Shown: positions 8,337-16,264 of the stretch, piece by piece | Numbering within the stretch: the stretch's first letter is position 1 | Layout of the letters: each line of letters starts with the position of its first letter | The notes under the pieces: generated by a model | The model's input: only the letters and a program-made list of their open reading frames with translations | What the model was told of the DNA's origin: nothing | The model's database searches: none | Made by a program: the position numbers and the translations under genes | Assembly (NCBI GenBank): GCA_905203475.1 | Contig: CAJKWD010000013.1 | Coordinates: 1-27,876 of the forward strand | Source: an uncultured Acholeplasmataceae bacterium | GTDB taxonomy: Bacteria > Bacillota_I > Bacilli_A > RF39 > UBA660 | DNA length: 27,876 nt | Reading direction: 5' to 3'

Positions 8337-8363
8337 TTAGCACTCTTCCTTGACAATTGCTAA
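8337..8363 (+). promoter_or_regulatory. CIRCE-like HrcA operator upstream of htpG
   Basis: TTAGCACTC, nine bases, AATTGCTAA. The CIRCE consensus is TTAGCACTC-N9-GAGTGCTAA, so 16 of 18 positions match and the spacer is exactly nine. It covers the htpG -35 hexamer, the expected position for repression by HrcA. Confidence 0.85.
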
Positions 8364-8378
8364 AAAAGGTGTTATAAC
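8350..8378 (+). promoter_or_regulatory. htpG promoter
   Basis: TTGACA (8350-8355), 17 nt, TATAAC (8373-8378). The -35 lies inside the CIRCE-like operator. Confidence 0.85.
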
Positions 8379-8407
8379 GATTATGTAAGAAAGATGGAGA
8401 TGATATT

Positions 8408-10288
8408 ATGAAGAAAAAAGCATTTAAATCAGAATCAAAGCGATTACTTGATTTAATGATTAATTCAATTTATACAAATAAAGATATTTTTTTAAGAGAG
8501 TTGATTTCCAATGCCAGTGATGCGATGGATAAACTTGCTTATCGTGCTCTTACGGATAAGAAAATCAAAGTAGATAAAGATAAGTTAGAAATTCATATTG
8601 ATTATGATAAGGAAAAGAGATTACTTACCATTGAAGATTCTGGAATCGGAATGACAGAAACAGAGCTTGAAAAGAATCTCGGTACCATTGCGCAAAGTGG
8701 TTCTTTAAAATTTAAAGAGAACTTATCAAAAGAAGATAAAATTGATATTATTGGACAATTTGGAGTAGGTTTTTATTCCGCATTTATGGTCAGTGATAAG
8801 ATTGAAGTAGAAACAAAATCAATTGATAGTAAAGAAGCCTATCGTTGGACTTCTAGTGGAGTAGAAGGATATCAAATAGATACTTGTGAAAAAGAAAAGA
8901 ATGGTACAAAAATTATACTTCATATTAAGGAAGATACGGATGATGATACATATAGTCAATATTTAGAAGAATATGAACTAAGAGAGTTAATTAAGAAATA
9001 CTCTGATTATATTCGTTATCCAATCAAAATGAAAGTAACAAAACACGTATTAAAAGATAAAGAAAAAAATGAATATGAAGATAAAGAAGAAATTGAGACA
9101 ATCAATAGTATGATTCCTCTTTGGAAGAGAAATCCAAAGGAGGTAACAGAAGAAGACTATAATCACTTTTACATGGATAAATTTAATGACTTTGATAAAC
9201 CATTAAAAGTAATTTCTACATCTGTCGAAGGTTTATGTTCTTATAAAGGATTATTATTTATTCCAAGTCATGCTCCATATGATTATTATACAAAAGACTA
9301 TGAAAAAGGACTTAGTTTATATGCCAGTGGAGTATTGATTATGGAGAAGTGCTCTGACTTATTACCTGATTATTTTAGCTTTGTAAAAGGTGTTGTTGAT
9401 ACAGAAGATTTATCTTTAAATATCTCTAGAGAGATGTTACAAAAATCAAAGAGTTTAAATTTAATTGCCAAAAATATTGAATCTAAAATTCGTAAAGAGT
9501 TGGAAAAAATGTTAAAAGAAGATAGAGAAACTTATGAATCTTTCTTCCAGACATTTGGAATGCAATTAAAATATGGTGTTTATGATAACTATGGTATGAA
9601 TAAAGATAAGTTGCAAGATTTAATTATGTTCTATTCTTCTAAACGTAAAAAATTAATCACTTTAAAAGAATATGTTGAAAAGATGAAAGAAGGACAGGAT
9701 AAGATCTATTATGCAGCAGGGACTTCAATTGAAAAAATAGATACTTTGCCACAAGTAGAACAAATTAAAGAAAAAGATTATGATATTTTGTATTTAACTG
9801 ATTATATCGATGAATTTGTTTTATCAGCAATTCATGAATATGATAAAAAGACATTTGTCAATATTGAAAAAGATGATTTAGATCTTGAAACAGAAGAAGA
9901 AAAAGAAAATACAAAGAAGATCAATGAAGAAAATACAGATTTATTAAAAGAAATGAAAGAAGTAATTCCAGAAGTAAAAGAAGTTCGTTTTACAAATAAA
10001 TTAAAAACATATCCTGTTTGTTTAACAAGTGTTGGTGATATTTCAATTGAGATGCAGAAAGTATTTGCAGCAATGCCAAATACACCAAACATGAAAGCAG
10101 AAACAGTATTAGAAATTAATGAGAAACATCCGATTGCTAATAAATTAAAAGACCTTTATCAAAACGATAAAGATACATTTAAAAAATATACAAAAATACT
10201 ATATAGTGAAGCAAAGATGATTGCTGGACTTTCAATTGATAATCCAACAGAGATTTCTAATTTAATCTGTGATGTGATTGCAAAATAG
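8408..10288 (+). CDS. htpG: Chaperone HtpG (Hsp90)
   Basis: 626-residue cytosolic Hsp90 family ATP-dependent chaperone, the normal bacterial length. The N-terminal GHKL ATPase shows ELISNASDAMDKL (Mg/ATP Asn), EDSGIGMT (DxGxG), the lid IAQSGS and GQFGVGFYSAFMV. The middle domain holds the catalytic-loop Arg region (SLNISREMLQKS), and the C-terminal dimerisation domain is complete. There is no MEEVD tail, as expected in bacteria. GGAGATGAT precedes the start. It has its own promoter and terminator. The operator at 8337-8363 suggests HrcA control; in B. subtilis htpG is not an HrcA target, so the regulation differs here. Confidence 0.97.
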   Translation: MKKKAFKSESKRLLDLMINSIYTNKDIFLRELISNASDAMDKLAYRALTDKKIKVDKDKLEIHIDYDKEKRLLTIEDSGIGMTETELEKNLGTIAQSGSLKFKENLSKEDKIDIIGQFGVGFYSAFMVSDKIEVETKSIDSKEAYRWTSSGVEGYQIDTCEKEKNGTKIILHIKEDTDDDTYSQYLEEYELRELIKKYSDYIRYPIKMKVTKHVLKDKEKNEYEDKEEIETINSMIPLWKRNPKEVTEEDYNHFYMDKFNDFDKPLKVISTSVEGLCSYKGLLFIPSHAPYDYYTKDYEKGLSLYASGVLIMEKCSDLLPDYFSFVKGVVDTEDLSLNISREMLQKSKSLNLIAKNIESKIRKELEKMLKEDRETYESFFQTFGMQLKYGVYDNYGMNKDKLQDLIMFYSSKRKKLITLKEYVEKMKEGQDKIYYAAGTSIEKIDTLPQVEQIKEKDYDILYLTDYIDEFVLSAIHEYDKKTFVNIEKDDLDLETEEEKENTKKINEENTDLLKEMKEVIPEVKEVRFTNKLKTYPVCLTSVGDISIEMQKVFAAMPNTPNMKAETVLEINEKHPIANKLKDLYQNDKDTFKKYTKILYSEAKMIAGLSIDNPTEISNLICDVIAK

Positions 10289-10309
10289 AGGATATTCCTC
10301 TATTTTTTT
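10282..10309 (+). terminator. Terminator of htpG
   Basis: 10-bp stem AAAATAGAGG/CCTCTATTTT with a 5-nt loop and a T-run; the htpG stop codon is in the left arm. Confidence 0.92.
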
Positions 10310-10353
10310 GTATCTAATTTCTAATAAAAACATAAAATATCATAGATGTACTA

Positions 10354-10382
10354 TTGCACTACTAATAAATATTTGATATAAT
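10354..10382 (+). promoter_or_regulatory. Promoter of tRNA-Cys
   Basis: TTGCAC, 17 nt, TATAAT with an extended TGA in front; ends 18 bp before the tRNA. Confidence 0.75.
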
Positions 10383-10400
10383 CAAGTTGTCATTTTAAAT

Positions 10401-10474
10401 GGGCTCGTAGCCAAGTGGTAAGGCATGGGACTGCAACTCCCTGATCGCTGGTTCAAATCCGGTCGGGCCCTCCA
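10401..10474 (+). tRNA. tRNA-Cys (anticodon GCA), CCA encoded
   Basis: Acceptor stem GGGCTCG/CGGGCCC pairs fully (one G-U). The anticodon arm GGGACTGCAACTCCC presents GCA, the T-arm reads GGTTCAAATCC, and discriminator T and CCA are encoded. Confidence 0.96.
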
Positions 10475-10486
10475 TATTGATATTAG

Positions 10487-10511
10487 TCGAACTTTTTAGT
10501 TCGATTTTTTT
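10487..10511 (+). terminator. Terminator of tRNA-Cys
   Basis: 7-bp stem TCGAACT/AGTTCGA with TTTT loop and seven T. Confidence 0.88.
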
Positions 10512-10633
10512 ATATAAAAGTGAAGCTATTTATTTATAAAGTCTAAAGCATACTTCTTTTTAAGATGTAAACGATAAACTATGACAAAAAGTGAAAAGAA
10601 TTCGACAAAATCGAAAAATTTATAGTTGCCAAC

Positions 10634-10662
10634 TTGTCCTATTTCGAAATTTACGATATAAT
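10634..10662 (+). promoter_or_regulatory. Promoter of the LCP-family gene
   Basis: TTGTCC (10634-10639), 17 nt, TATAAT (10657-10662). A strong TTAGGAGG Shine-Dalgarno follows before the start. The preceding stretch 10512-10633 is AT-rich; I see nothing else in it except a short TTCGA/TCGAA inverted repeat at 10601-10615. Confidence 0.7.
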
Positions 10663-10688
10663 GTTGTAGTACCTTAGGAGGCTAAATC

Positions 10689-12680
10689 ATGAGAGAAAAG
10701 CAAAAGGCGAAAGAAAGAACAAAAATAAAAACAAATTGGATGATTGGAATGATACTTCTACTTGTATTAAATATAGGAGCGACAGGATATTTCCTTTATT
10801 CTCTAACATTATTAGGGTCTATTGAAACATTTCTGCGCTATGTTGTAGGAATTGTATTAATTGGATTAATGATATTTTTCTTTTTTCACTTACGTAAAAC
10901 AGCTCGTAAGAAAAAGAGAGTACGTTTTATCGTAGATGTGATTATATCGTTAGTCTATAGTGCTATTTTAATCTTTGTCGGGGGAAATATTATTAAAGCA
11001 ATCGGTAAAGTAGGTAACTTAACTGAACGTGAAACGACTTATTCTGCTAGTATTGTAACGTTAAGTTCAAATAAAGCAACAAGTATTAATGATATTAGTA
11101 GTAGTAAAGAATTAGGAATGATTAAAGATAAAAAATCAGTAGATGGATATCAAATACCAAAACAAATTATCGAAGATAAAAACTTAAAAAATAAAGTGAA
11201 ATATTATGATAACTATACTGATTTGTTAGCTGATCTATATGATGAAGAAATAGAATATATTTTCTTGCCTTCTGGATATCAATCTATGTTTACATCAATT
11301 GATGCATATAAAAATATTGCAGAAGATACTAAAGTGATTTATACACAAAAGAAATCAGTAAAACAAGAAGTCAGTGCTGGAAAATCATTAAAAGAACCGT
11401 TTACTATTTTATTAATGGGAATTGATAGTGATACCAATGATTTAACACAAAGTAGTAGTTTTAATGGAGATTCGCTGATGTTAATTACATTCAATCCAAC
11501 TACATTAAATTCTACTATCTTAAGTATTCCTCGTGATACATATGTACCAATCGCATGCTTTAATGGAAAACGTAAAAATAAAATTACGCATGCAGCATGG
11601 CAAGGAGAACAATGTATGATGGATACGATTACTGGATTTACAGGAATTCCAATTGACTACTATATAAAAATTAATTTTAAAGGTGCAGTCCAATTAGTTG
11701 ATGCTTTAGGTGGTATTGATGCAGAAGTACCAATTGGTTTCTGCGAACAAAATAGTGATCGTGCATGGGGTGAAAATACAATTTGTGTCGATGCTGGATA
11801 TCAACATTTAAATGGAGAGCAAGCACTTGCATGGGCTAGACATCGTAAAAGTGCTGGATTTGATGACTTCGTTCGTGGTCAAAATCAACAATTAGTTGTC
11901 AAAGCAATGTTAAATAAATTAAAAGATGTAAGAGACTTGGATACAGTTTATAAAATACTAGATACAGTTGGTAATAACATGGCAACGAATATGACAACAA
12001 GTGAAATTTTATCTCTTTACAATATTGGTAAAGATGTATTAACAAGAACAAAAGATATGGCTGTAGAAGATGTCCTTAGTATGCAACACTTATATATTAG
12101 TGGGGCAGATGCGAATATATATGACTACAGTACAATTAATGGTCAAGGAACAAGAATGAGACTTTACAACTTCGTTCCATATCAAGAAAGCTTAGATGCG
12201 GTAATAGAAGCTATGAAAGTCAATCTTGGAATGATTAGTCCAAAAATGACAAAAACATTCTCCTTTGATGCAAGTGTTCCATATGAAGAAAATATTATTG
12301 GTAAGATGTCTAAGGGATCTACTAATTTAACATTACTTCCAGACTTCAGTGGTTCTAGTGTAGCTTACGTACAAAGTTATGGAAGTAGTCATGGTATCCG
12401 TATTATTGTGAATGGAAATGGTTCAAGAGTTATTAGTCAATCTGTACCATATGGAGCCGATATTGAATTTGTGAAAACATTAACAATTAATACTGGTTCA
12501 ACAGCGACGAAACAAGAGCCAAAAGATGAAGAAAAAACAACAACAAAACCTACACCATCAACCACTCCACAACCAACTCAGGAACCAGAGCCAAGTGATG
12601 ATCCAGAACCATCAACAGATCCAGAACCATCACCAAGCGGTGATCCTGATTCAGAACTACCAGATATTGTTGAACCTTAA
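10689..12680 (+). CDS. LytR-CpsA-Psr (LCP) family cell-wall polymer ligase with an extra sensor-like region and a PASTA-like C-terminal domain
   Basis: 663-residue membrane protein, about twice the length of a minimal LCP protein. LCP enzymes transfer undecaprenyl-linked glycopolymers such as teichoic acid or capsule to peptidoglycan. Order: three N-terminal transmembrane helices (about 17-40, 47-68, 80-105); an extracytoplasmic region (about 110-225) resembling the domain found before LCP in some Bacillota; the LCP catalytic domain (about 236-400) with LLMGIDSD, SIPRDTYVP, HAAWQGEQC and LAWARHRKS, which supply the conserved Asp and Arg residues that bind pyrophosphate; a helical stretch; a PASTA-like module (about 543-605, LLPDFSGSSVAYVQ); and a Pro/Glu/Asp/Thr-rich tail, probably wall-spanning. 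RBS TTAGGAGG. Monocistronic, with its own promoter and terminator. Confidence 0.88.
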   Translation: MREKQKAKERTKIKTNWMIGMILLLVLNIGATGYFLYSLTLLGSIETFLRYVVGIVLIGLMIFFFFHLRKTARKKKRVRFIVDVIISLVYSAILIFVGGNIIKAIGKVGNLTERETTYSASIVTLSSNKATSINDISSSKELGMIKDKKSVDGYQIPKQIIEDKNLKNKVKYYDNYTDLLADLYDEEIEYIFLPSGYQSMFTSIDAYKNIAEDTKVIYTQKKSVKQEVSAGKSLKEPFTILLMGIDSDTNDLTQSSSFNGDSLMLITFNPTTLNSTILSIPRDTYVPIACFNGKRKNKITHAAWQGEQCMMDTITGFTGIPIDYYIKINFKGAVQLVDALGGIDAEVPIGFCEQNSDRAWGENTICVDAGYQHLNGEQALAWARHRKSAGFDDFVRGQNQQLVVKAMLNKLKDVRDLDTVYKILDTVGNNMATNMTTSEILSLYNIGKDVLTRTKDMAVEDVLSMQHLYISGADANIYDYSTINGQGTRMRLYNFVPYQESLDAVIEAMKVNLGMISPKMTKTFSFDASVPYEENIIGKMSKGSTNLTLLPDFSGSSVAYVQSYGSSHGIRIIVNGNGSRVISQSVPYGADIEFVKTLTINTGSTATKQEPKDEEKTTTKPTPSTTPQPTQEPEPSDDPEPSTDPEPSPSGDPDSELPDIVEP

Positions 12681-12684
12681 TTAT

Positions 12685-12714
12685 AAGATTAGTCGAAATT
12701 GACTAATCTTTTTT
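12685..12714 (+). terminator. Terminator of the LCP-family gene
   Basis: 10-bp stem AAGATTAGTC/GACTAATCTT, 6-nt loop, T-run. Confidence 0.92.
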
Positions 12715-12720
12715 GTGAGA

Positions 12721-12749
12721 TTGAAATCGTTGTCAAAATATGTTAAAAT
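12721..12749 (+). promoter_or_regulatory. Promoter of the ZIP transporter gene
   Basis: TTGAAA, 17 nt, TAAAAT with extended TGT. Confidence 0.65.
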
Positions 12750-12775
12750 GAATTGTATGCAAAAGAGGGATGACT

Positions 12776-13546
12776 ATGAGTGTAGCATGGGCTTTAGGAG
12801 CTACTTTTATTGTAGGAGTATTTATATTAATTGGTTATTTTATTGTGATGACAACAAAGAATAATCATAAAGTTATGAATTTTTCTATTAGTATGGCCTT
12901 TGGTGTAATGACATCATTGGTATTATTAGAATTATTACCTGAAAGTTTTGAACATTTAAGTGATGGACAAAACGATATCATTACAATTTGTTATTTAATA
13001 TTTTTTATTGCAGTAGGTATCTGTGTATTAAAATTTTTAGATTTCTTTATTCCTGATCATCATGCTGATGAGAAAAAAGAAATAGATGAAGAAAATTTAA
13101 CTCATATTGGAATTGTGGCTAGTATCGCATTAATTGTACATAATATGATTGAAGGTATGGCAATTTATACAAGTGTTATGAGTTCATTAGAGTTAGGAAT
13201 TCTAATGTGTATTGGCGTAGGCCTTCATAATATTCCAATGGGGATGGTATTAACTTCTACTTTTTATACATCTGATAAGAAGTGGAAGACTACATTGTTT
13301 ATGATTTTTTTAACTTCTATTTCTACTTTTATTGGAGGCCTTTTGATGTTCTTCATGAGTGGCGTAATGAATGAGTTCTTACTAGGCATATTACTTGCCA
13401 TTACAACAGGAATGGTTTCTTATATTGTTATTTTTGAATTATTCCCTCATTTAGTGGAACATAAAAAAGATAAAGGAACAATATTTGGAGTATTAGTAGG
13501 AGTTATTATTTTAATGATTAGTGTGATGCTAGGCCATCATCATTGA
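12776..13546 (+). CDS. ZIP-family divalent metal transporter
   Basis: 256-residue inner-membrane protein with about eight transmembrane helices, the ZIP (ZupT/GufA) layout. The metal-site helices read VHNMIEGMAIY (TM4) and LHNIPMGMVL (TM5). The canonical pair is HNxPEG twice; here the Pro is missing from the first and the Glu is Met in the second, so the binuclear site is altered. TM7 carries ...SYIVIFELFPHL, also typical. A short acidic/His loop (PDHHADEKKE) lies between TM3 and TM4, and the C-terminus ends in histidines. ATG 12776 is preferred over ATG 12770, because the latter abuts the GAGGG Shine-Dalgarno. Metal specificity (Zn, Fe or Mn) cannot be told from sequence. The stop codon overlaps the -35 of the next promoter. 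Confidence 0.85.
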   Translation: MSVAWALGATFIVGVFILIGYFIVMTTKNNHKVMNFSISMAFGVMTSLVLLELLPESFEHLSDGQNDIITICYLIFFIAVGICVLKFLDFFIPDHHADEKKEIDEENLTHIGIVASIALIVHNMIEGMAIYTSVMSSLELGILMCIGVGLHNIPMGMVLTSTFYTSDKKWKTTLFMIFLTSISTFIGGLLMFFMSGVMNEFLLGILLAITTGMVSYIVIFELFPHLVEHKKDKGTIFGVLVGVIILMISVMLGHHH

Positions 13547-13571
13547 CAAAATATAAAAAAAGATATATGAT
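13543..13571 (+). promoter_or_regulatory. Promoter of the T-box/thrS transcript
   Basis: TTGACA (13543-13548), 17 nt, TATGAT (13566-13571). The -35 overlaps the stop codon of the ZIP gene. Confidence 0.8.
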
Positions 13572-13572
13572 G

Positions 13573-13782
13573 TTAGTATCAAAAGCAATGATTAGGACAT
13601 GATATTTTAAATCACTTTTGAAAGAGAGCAGGGAATGGTGAGAACCTGTAAAAGTATTAAAGTATTACTACCTATGAGCTGAACTCGAAAGAGAATTCCG
13701 GTCTATGCCGTTATCTAATTAAGTACAAATAAGGATGGTACCGCGTATACACGCTCCTGGTTTTTCAGGTAGCGTTTTTTTT
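13573..13782 (+). ncRNA. T-box riboswitch controlling thrS
   Basis: tRNA-sensing leader between promoter and thrS. AGTA (13574-13577) fits the stem I loop-E motif. The stem I upper hairpin is CAGGGAATGGTGAGAACCTG. Downstream, the sequence ACTACC holds two overlapping threonine codons (ACT, ACC), one of which should be the specifier. The T-box proper AAGGATGGTACCGCG is at 13731-13745. The terminator stem ACGCTCCTG/CAGGtAGCGT (one bulged T) with eight T follows at 13751-13782. Uncharged tRNA-Thr should pair with the T-box bulge and prevent termination. This leader fills the 256 bases between the ZIP gene and thrS. Confidence 0.93.
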
Positions 13783-13802
13783 ATTAGAAAGAAGGAGAGA
13801 AT

Positions 13803-15557
13803 ATGAATAATATTAAGTCAAATGAAAAATTAAGTGTTTTAAATCATTCATGTGCTCATTTACTAGCACATGCAGTTAAAAGATTATATCCAAATGCAAA
13901 GTTTTGGGTTGGACCTGTAATTGATGAAGGATTTTACTATGATATGGATCTTGGAGATGTGAAGTTATCTGAAGATGATTTAGAAAAAATTTCAAAAGAA
14001 ATGAAAAAGATCGCGAAAAGTGATAAAAGAATTACGCGTATAGAGTTATCTAAAGATGAAGCTTTAGAAATATTTCACGATGACCCATATAAAATAGATC
14101 TAATTGAAAATATGCCTGATGGCGAAGTAATCAGTGCTTATAAACAAGATGATTTTATCGATTTATGTAGAGGACCACACGTAGAGTCTACAAAAAAATG
14201 TAAAAACTTTAAATTATTAAAAGTAAGTGGTGCTTATTATAAAGGTGATTCTAAAAATAAGATGTTACAACGTGTTTATGGAGTATGCTTTGAAACTCCA
14301 GAACAGTTAGAAGAACATCTAGCATTCTTGGAAGAAGCAAAGCAAAGAGATCATCGTAAGATTGGAAAAGAAATGGGAATATTTATGTTTTCCGATTTAG
14401 TTGGAAAAGGTCTTCCAATGTGGCTACCAAATGGGTTTATTGTAAGACAGAAATTGTCTGATTATATTATGGAAAAAGAAATAAAGCATGGATATAAACA
14501 TGTTATGACTCCATCATTAGGAAGTGTAGATTTATATAAAACAAGTGGACATTGGGACCATTATAAAGACGATATGTTTCCATCTATGAAAGTAGATCAT
14601 GAAGAATATGTGTTAAGACCTATGAATTGTCCTCATCATATGATGATGTATCAAAATTCACTTCACTCATATCGTGATTTACCACTCCGTATTGCTGAGA
14701 TTGCAAACGATTTCCGTTTTGAAGCAAGTGGTGCACTTTGTGGAATTGAAAGAACAAGAGCGTTTACACAAAATGATTCTCATATTTTCTGTACACCAGA
14801 ACAAATTAAAGAAGAATTTAAAGCAGTTATTGATCTTATTTTAGAAGTATATAAGGATTTCGGATTTGAAAATTACCAATTTCGTTTATCATTACGTGAT
14901 AAAAATGATAAAGAAAAATATTTTGGGAATGATGAGTTATGGGAAACGAGTGAAAAAGAACTTCGTGAAGTATTAGAAGAATTTGGTGCTGATTTTTATG
15001 AAGCTGAAGGAGAAGCTGCCTTTTATGGTCCAAAGTTAGATGTTCAAGTAAAAAGTGCGATTGGTCATGATGTAACATTATCAACAATTCAGTTAGATTA
15101 CCAATTGCCAGAACGTTTTGAATTAACTTATATTGCTGAAGATGGTTCAAAACAAAGACCAGTAGTTATTCATCGTGCTATTTTAGGTTCTTTAGATCGT
15201 TTTGTGGCTTTCTTGCTAGAAGAAACAAAAGGAATTTTACCAACTTGGTTAGCACCAGTACAAGTAAACATTATTCCAGTTAATAGTGAATATCATTTGG
15301 AATATGCCGAAAAAGTAAAAGAAGCATTAGAAGCAATTGGAGTACGTGTTGAAATTGATGGTCGTGATGAGAAGTTAGGTTATCGTATGAGAGAATCACA
15401 ACTTCGTAAGATTCCATATAATTTAGTATTAGGAGATCAAGAAAAGGATACAGATACAGTAAATGTTCGTAAATTTGGTCAAAAAGAAGAACAAAAGATG
15501 AAATTAGAAGAGTTTGTTCAAGAAATTAAAAAAGAAATTGATGAGAAAAGGAGATAA
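13803..15557 (+). CDS. thrS: Threonyl-tRNA synthetase lacking the TGS domain
   Basis: 584 residues, against about 640 in ThrRS with the N-terminal TGS domain. The protein opens directly at the editing domain (LNHSCAHLLAHAVKRLYP, with HxxxH; LCRGPHV supplies the later Cys and His). The class II catalytic core follows, with the zinc Cys in LRPMNCPHHMMMYQ, motif 2 NDFRFEASGAL, QNDSHIF and motif 3 VIHRAILGSLDRF. The anticodon-binding domain (VQVNIIPVNSEY to the end) is complete. Charges tRNA-Thr and should edit mischarged Ser-tRNA-Thr. The start is set by AAGGAGAGAAT in front of the ATG and by the T-box end just upstream. Expression is expected to rise when tRNA-Thr is uncharged. Confidence 0.96.
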   Translation: MNNIKSNEKLSVLNHSCAHLLAHAVKRLYPNAKFWVGPVIDEGFYYDMDLGDVKLSEDDLEKISKEMKKIAKSDKRITRIELSKDEALEIFHDDPYKIDLIENMPDGEVISAYKQDDFIDLCRGPHVESTKKCKNFKLLKVSGAYYKGDSKNKMLQRVYGVCFETPEQLEEHLAFLEEAKQRDHRKIGKEMGIFMFSDLVGKGLPMWLPNGFIVRQKLSDYIMEKEIKHGYKHVMTPSLGSVDLYKTSGHWDHYKDDMFPSMKVDHEEYVLRPMNCPHHMMMYQNSLHSYRDLPLRIAEIANDFRFEASGALCGIERTRAFTQNDSHIFCTPEQIKEEFKAVIDLILEVYKDFGFENYQFRLSLRDKNDKEKYFGNDELWETSEKELREVLEEFGADFYEAEGEAAFYGPKLDVQVKSAIGHDVTLSTIQLDYQLPERFELTYIAEDGSKQRPVVIHRAILGSLDRFVAFLLEETKGILPTWLAPVQVNIIPVNSEYHLEYAEKVKEALEAIGVRVEIDGRDEKLGYRMRESQLRKIPYNLVLGDQEKDTDTVNVRKFGQKEEQKMKLEEFVQEIKKEIDEKRR

Positions 15558-15570
15558 TTCTCCTTTTTTT
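15546..15570 (+). terminator. Terminator of thrS
   Basis: 9-bp stem AAAAGGAGA/TCTCCTTTT, loop TAAT containing the stop codon, T-run. Confidence 0.9.
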
Positions 15571-15598
15571 TACATATATTGAATTATAGGTGATGCTT

Positions 15599-15982
15599 GT
15601 GACAAAAGTGGATGCGTTTAAAACATTTGTAAGAAAAAATCCTGGGTTAATAAAATATGTTCGTACAGGTGAAATGGACTGGCAGAAATTTTATGAATTA
15701 TATGATTTATATGGGGAAGAGGAAAGTGCATGGAATCCTTACTTAAAAAAAGAAACACCAGCTCCATCTAATAATACGCAAACAGATTCCAAAAATATTA
15801 CGGAAGGATTACTAGGAATGGCTTCGTTATTAAAAGGAATTGATTTAAATACAGTTCAAAATGGTGTTTCTAGTTTGCAACGCGTAGTTGGATTATTACA
15901 AGAACTAGGTAGTAAGACACCAAAAGAAGAAGTAAAACCAGCTTATAAACCACGTCCAATTTATAAGCATTTCGAGGATTAA
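15599..15982 (+). CDS. ylbD: YlbD-like putative spore coat protein
   Basis: 127 residues from GTG 15599, which follows AGGTGAT by four bases; upstream in-frame GTG and ATG codons lie inside that Shine-Dalgarno. The N-terminal half shows the YlbD pattern V-FK-FV--NPGLI--VR-G---WQ-FYE-Y-LYGEE-S-W (about residues 3-43). The second half has an amphipathic stretch (ITEGLLGMASLLKGIDL) and a basic Pro-rich end. B. subtilis YlbD (about 132 aa) is annotated as a coat-associated protein; its molecular role is unknown. The following YlbE and RsmD genes match the Bacillus ylbD-ylbE-...-ylbH order, which strengthens the assignment. Confidence 0.8.
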   Translation: MTKVDAFKTFVRKNPGLIKYVRTGEMDWQKFYELYDLYGEEESAWNPYLKKETPAPSNNTQTDSKNITEGLLGMASLLKGIDLNTVQNGVSSLQRVVGLLQELGSKTPKEEVKPAYKPRPIYKHFED

Positions 15983-15983
15983 T

Positions 15984-16208
15984 ATGTCATTAGAAACACA
16001 ATTTACATTAAAAAGTAATGAGCAATATATCTCTTATTTAAGAAGCCATTCTTATTGGTATAAAGAGTTAAATCGTAATCCCGAAAAATTAAGAGATTTT
16101 ATAGAAGAAGTACGTTCTTTTTATAAATTACGAGCAAGTGATCGTATTGAAAAAGCAATTGAAACAGTTGAATTTTTAGAATCTGTTCTTTCTACGATGC
16201 AGCCATAG
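15984..16208 (+). CDS. ylbE: YlbE-like small protein
   Basis: 74-residue soluble protein of unknown function. The YlbE signature is visible in the N-terminal half: YISYLRSHSYWYKELNRNPEKL, i.e. L-R-x2-x-YWY-x-L-x-RNP. The start lies one base after the ylbD stop, with GAGGA as Shine-Dalgarno, so the two are co-transcribed and probably translationally coupled. Length is close to Bacillus YlbE (about 79 aa). Confidence 0.78.
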   Translation: MSLETQFTLKSNEQYISYLRSHSYWYKELNRNPEKLRDFIEEVRSFYKLRASDRIEKAIETVEFLESVLSTMQP

Positions 16209-16212
16209 TATT

Positions 16213-16242
16213 TGCACCCCCTCCCTAAAAAGTGTTATAATA
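16213..16242 (+). promoter_or_regulatory. Promoter of rsmD
   Basis: TTGCAC, 18 nt, TATAAT with extended TGT. It starts just after the ylbE stop. Confidence 0.65.
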
Positions 16243-16264
16243 ACAACGGAATTGAGATGATGCT

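Noticed and set aside
14836..15150. Long minus-strand open frame rich in Leu and His opposite thrS
   Set aside because: It is the antisense of conserved ThrRS codons, has repetitive composition and no Shine-Dalgarno; a shadow of thrS.
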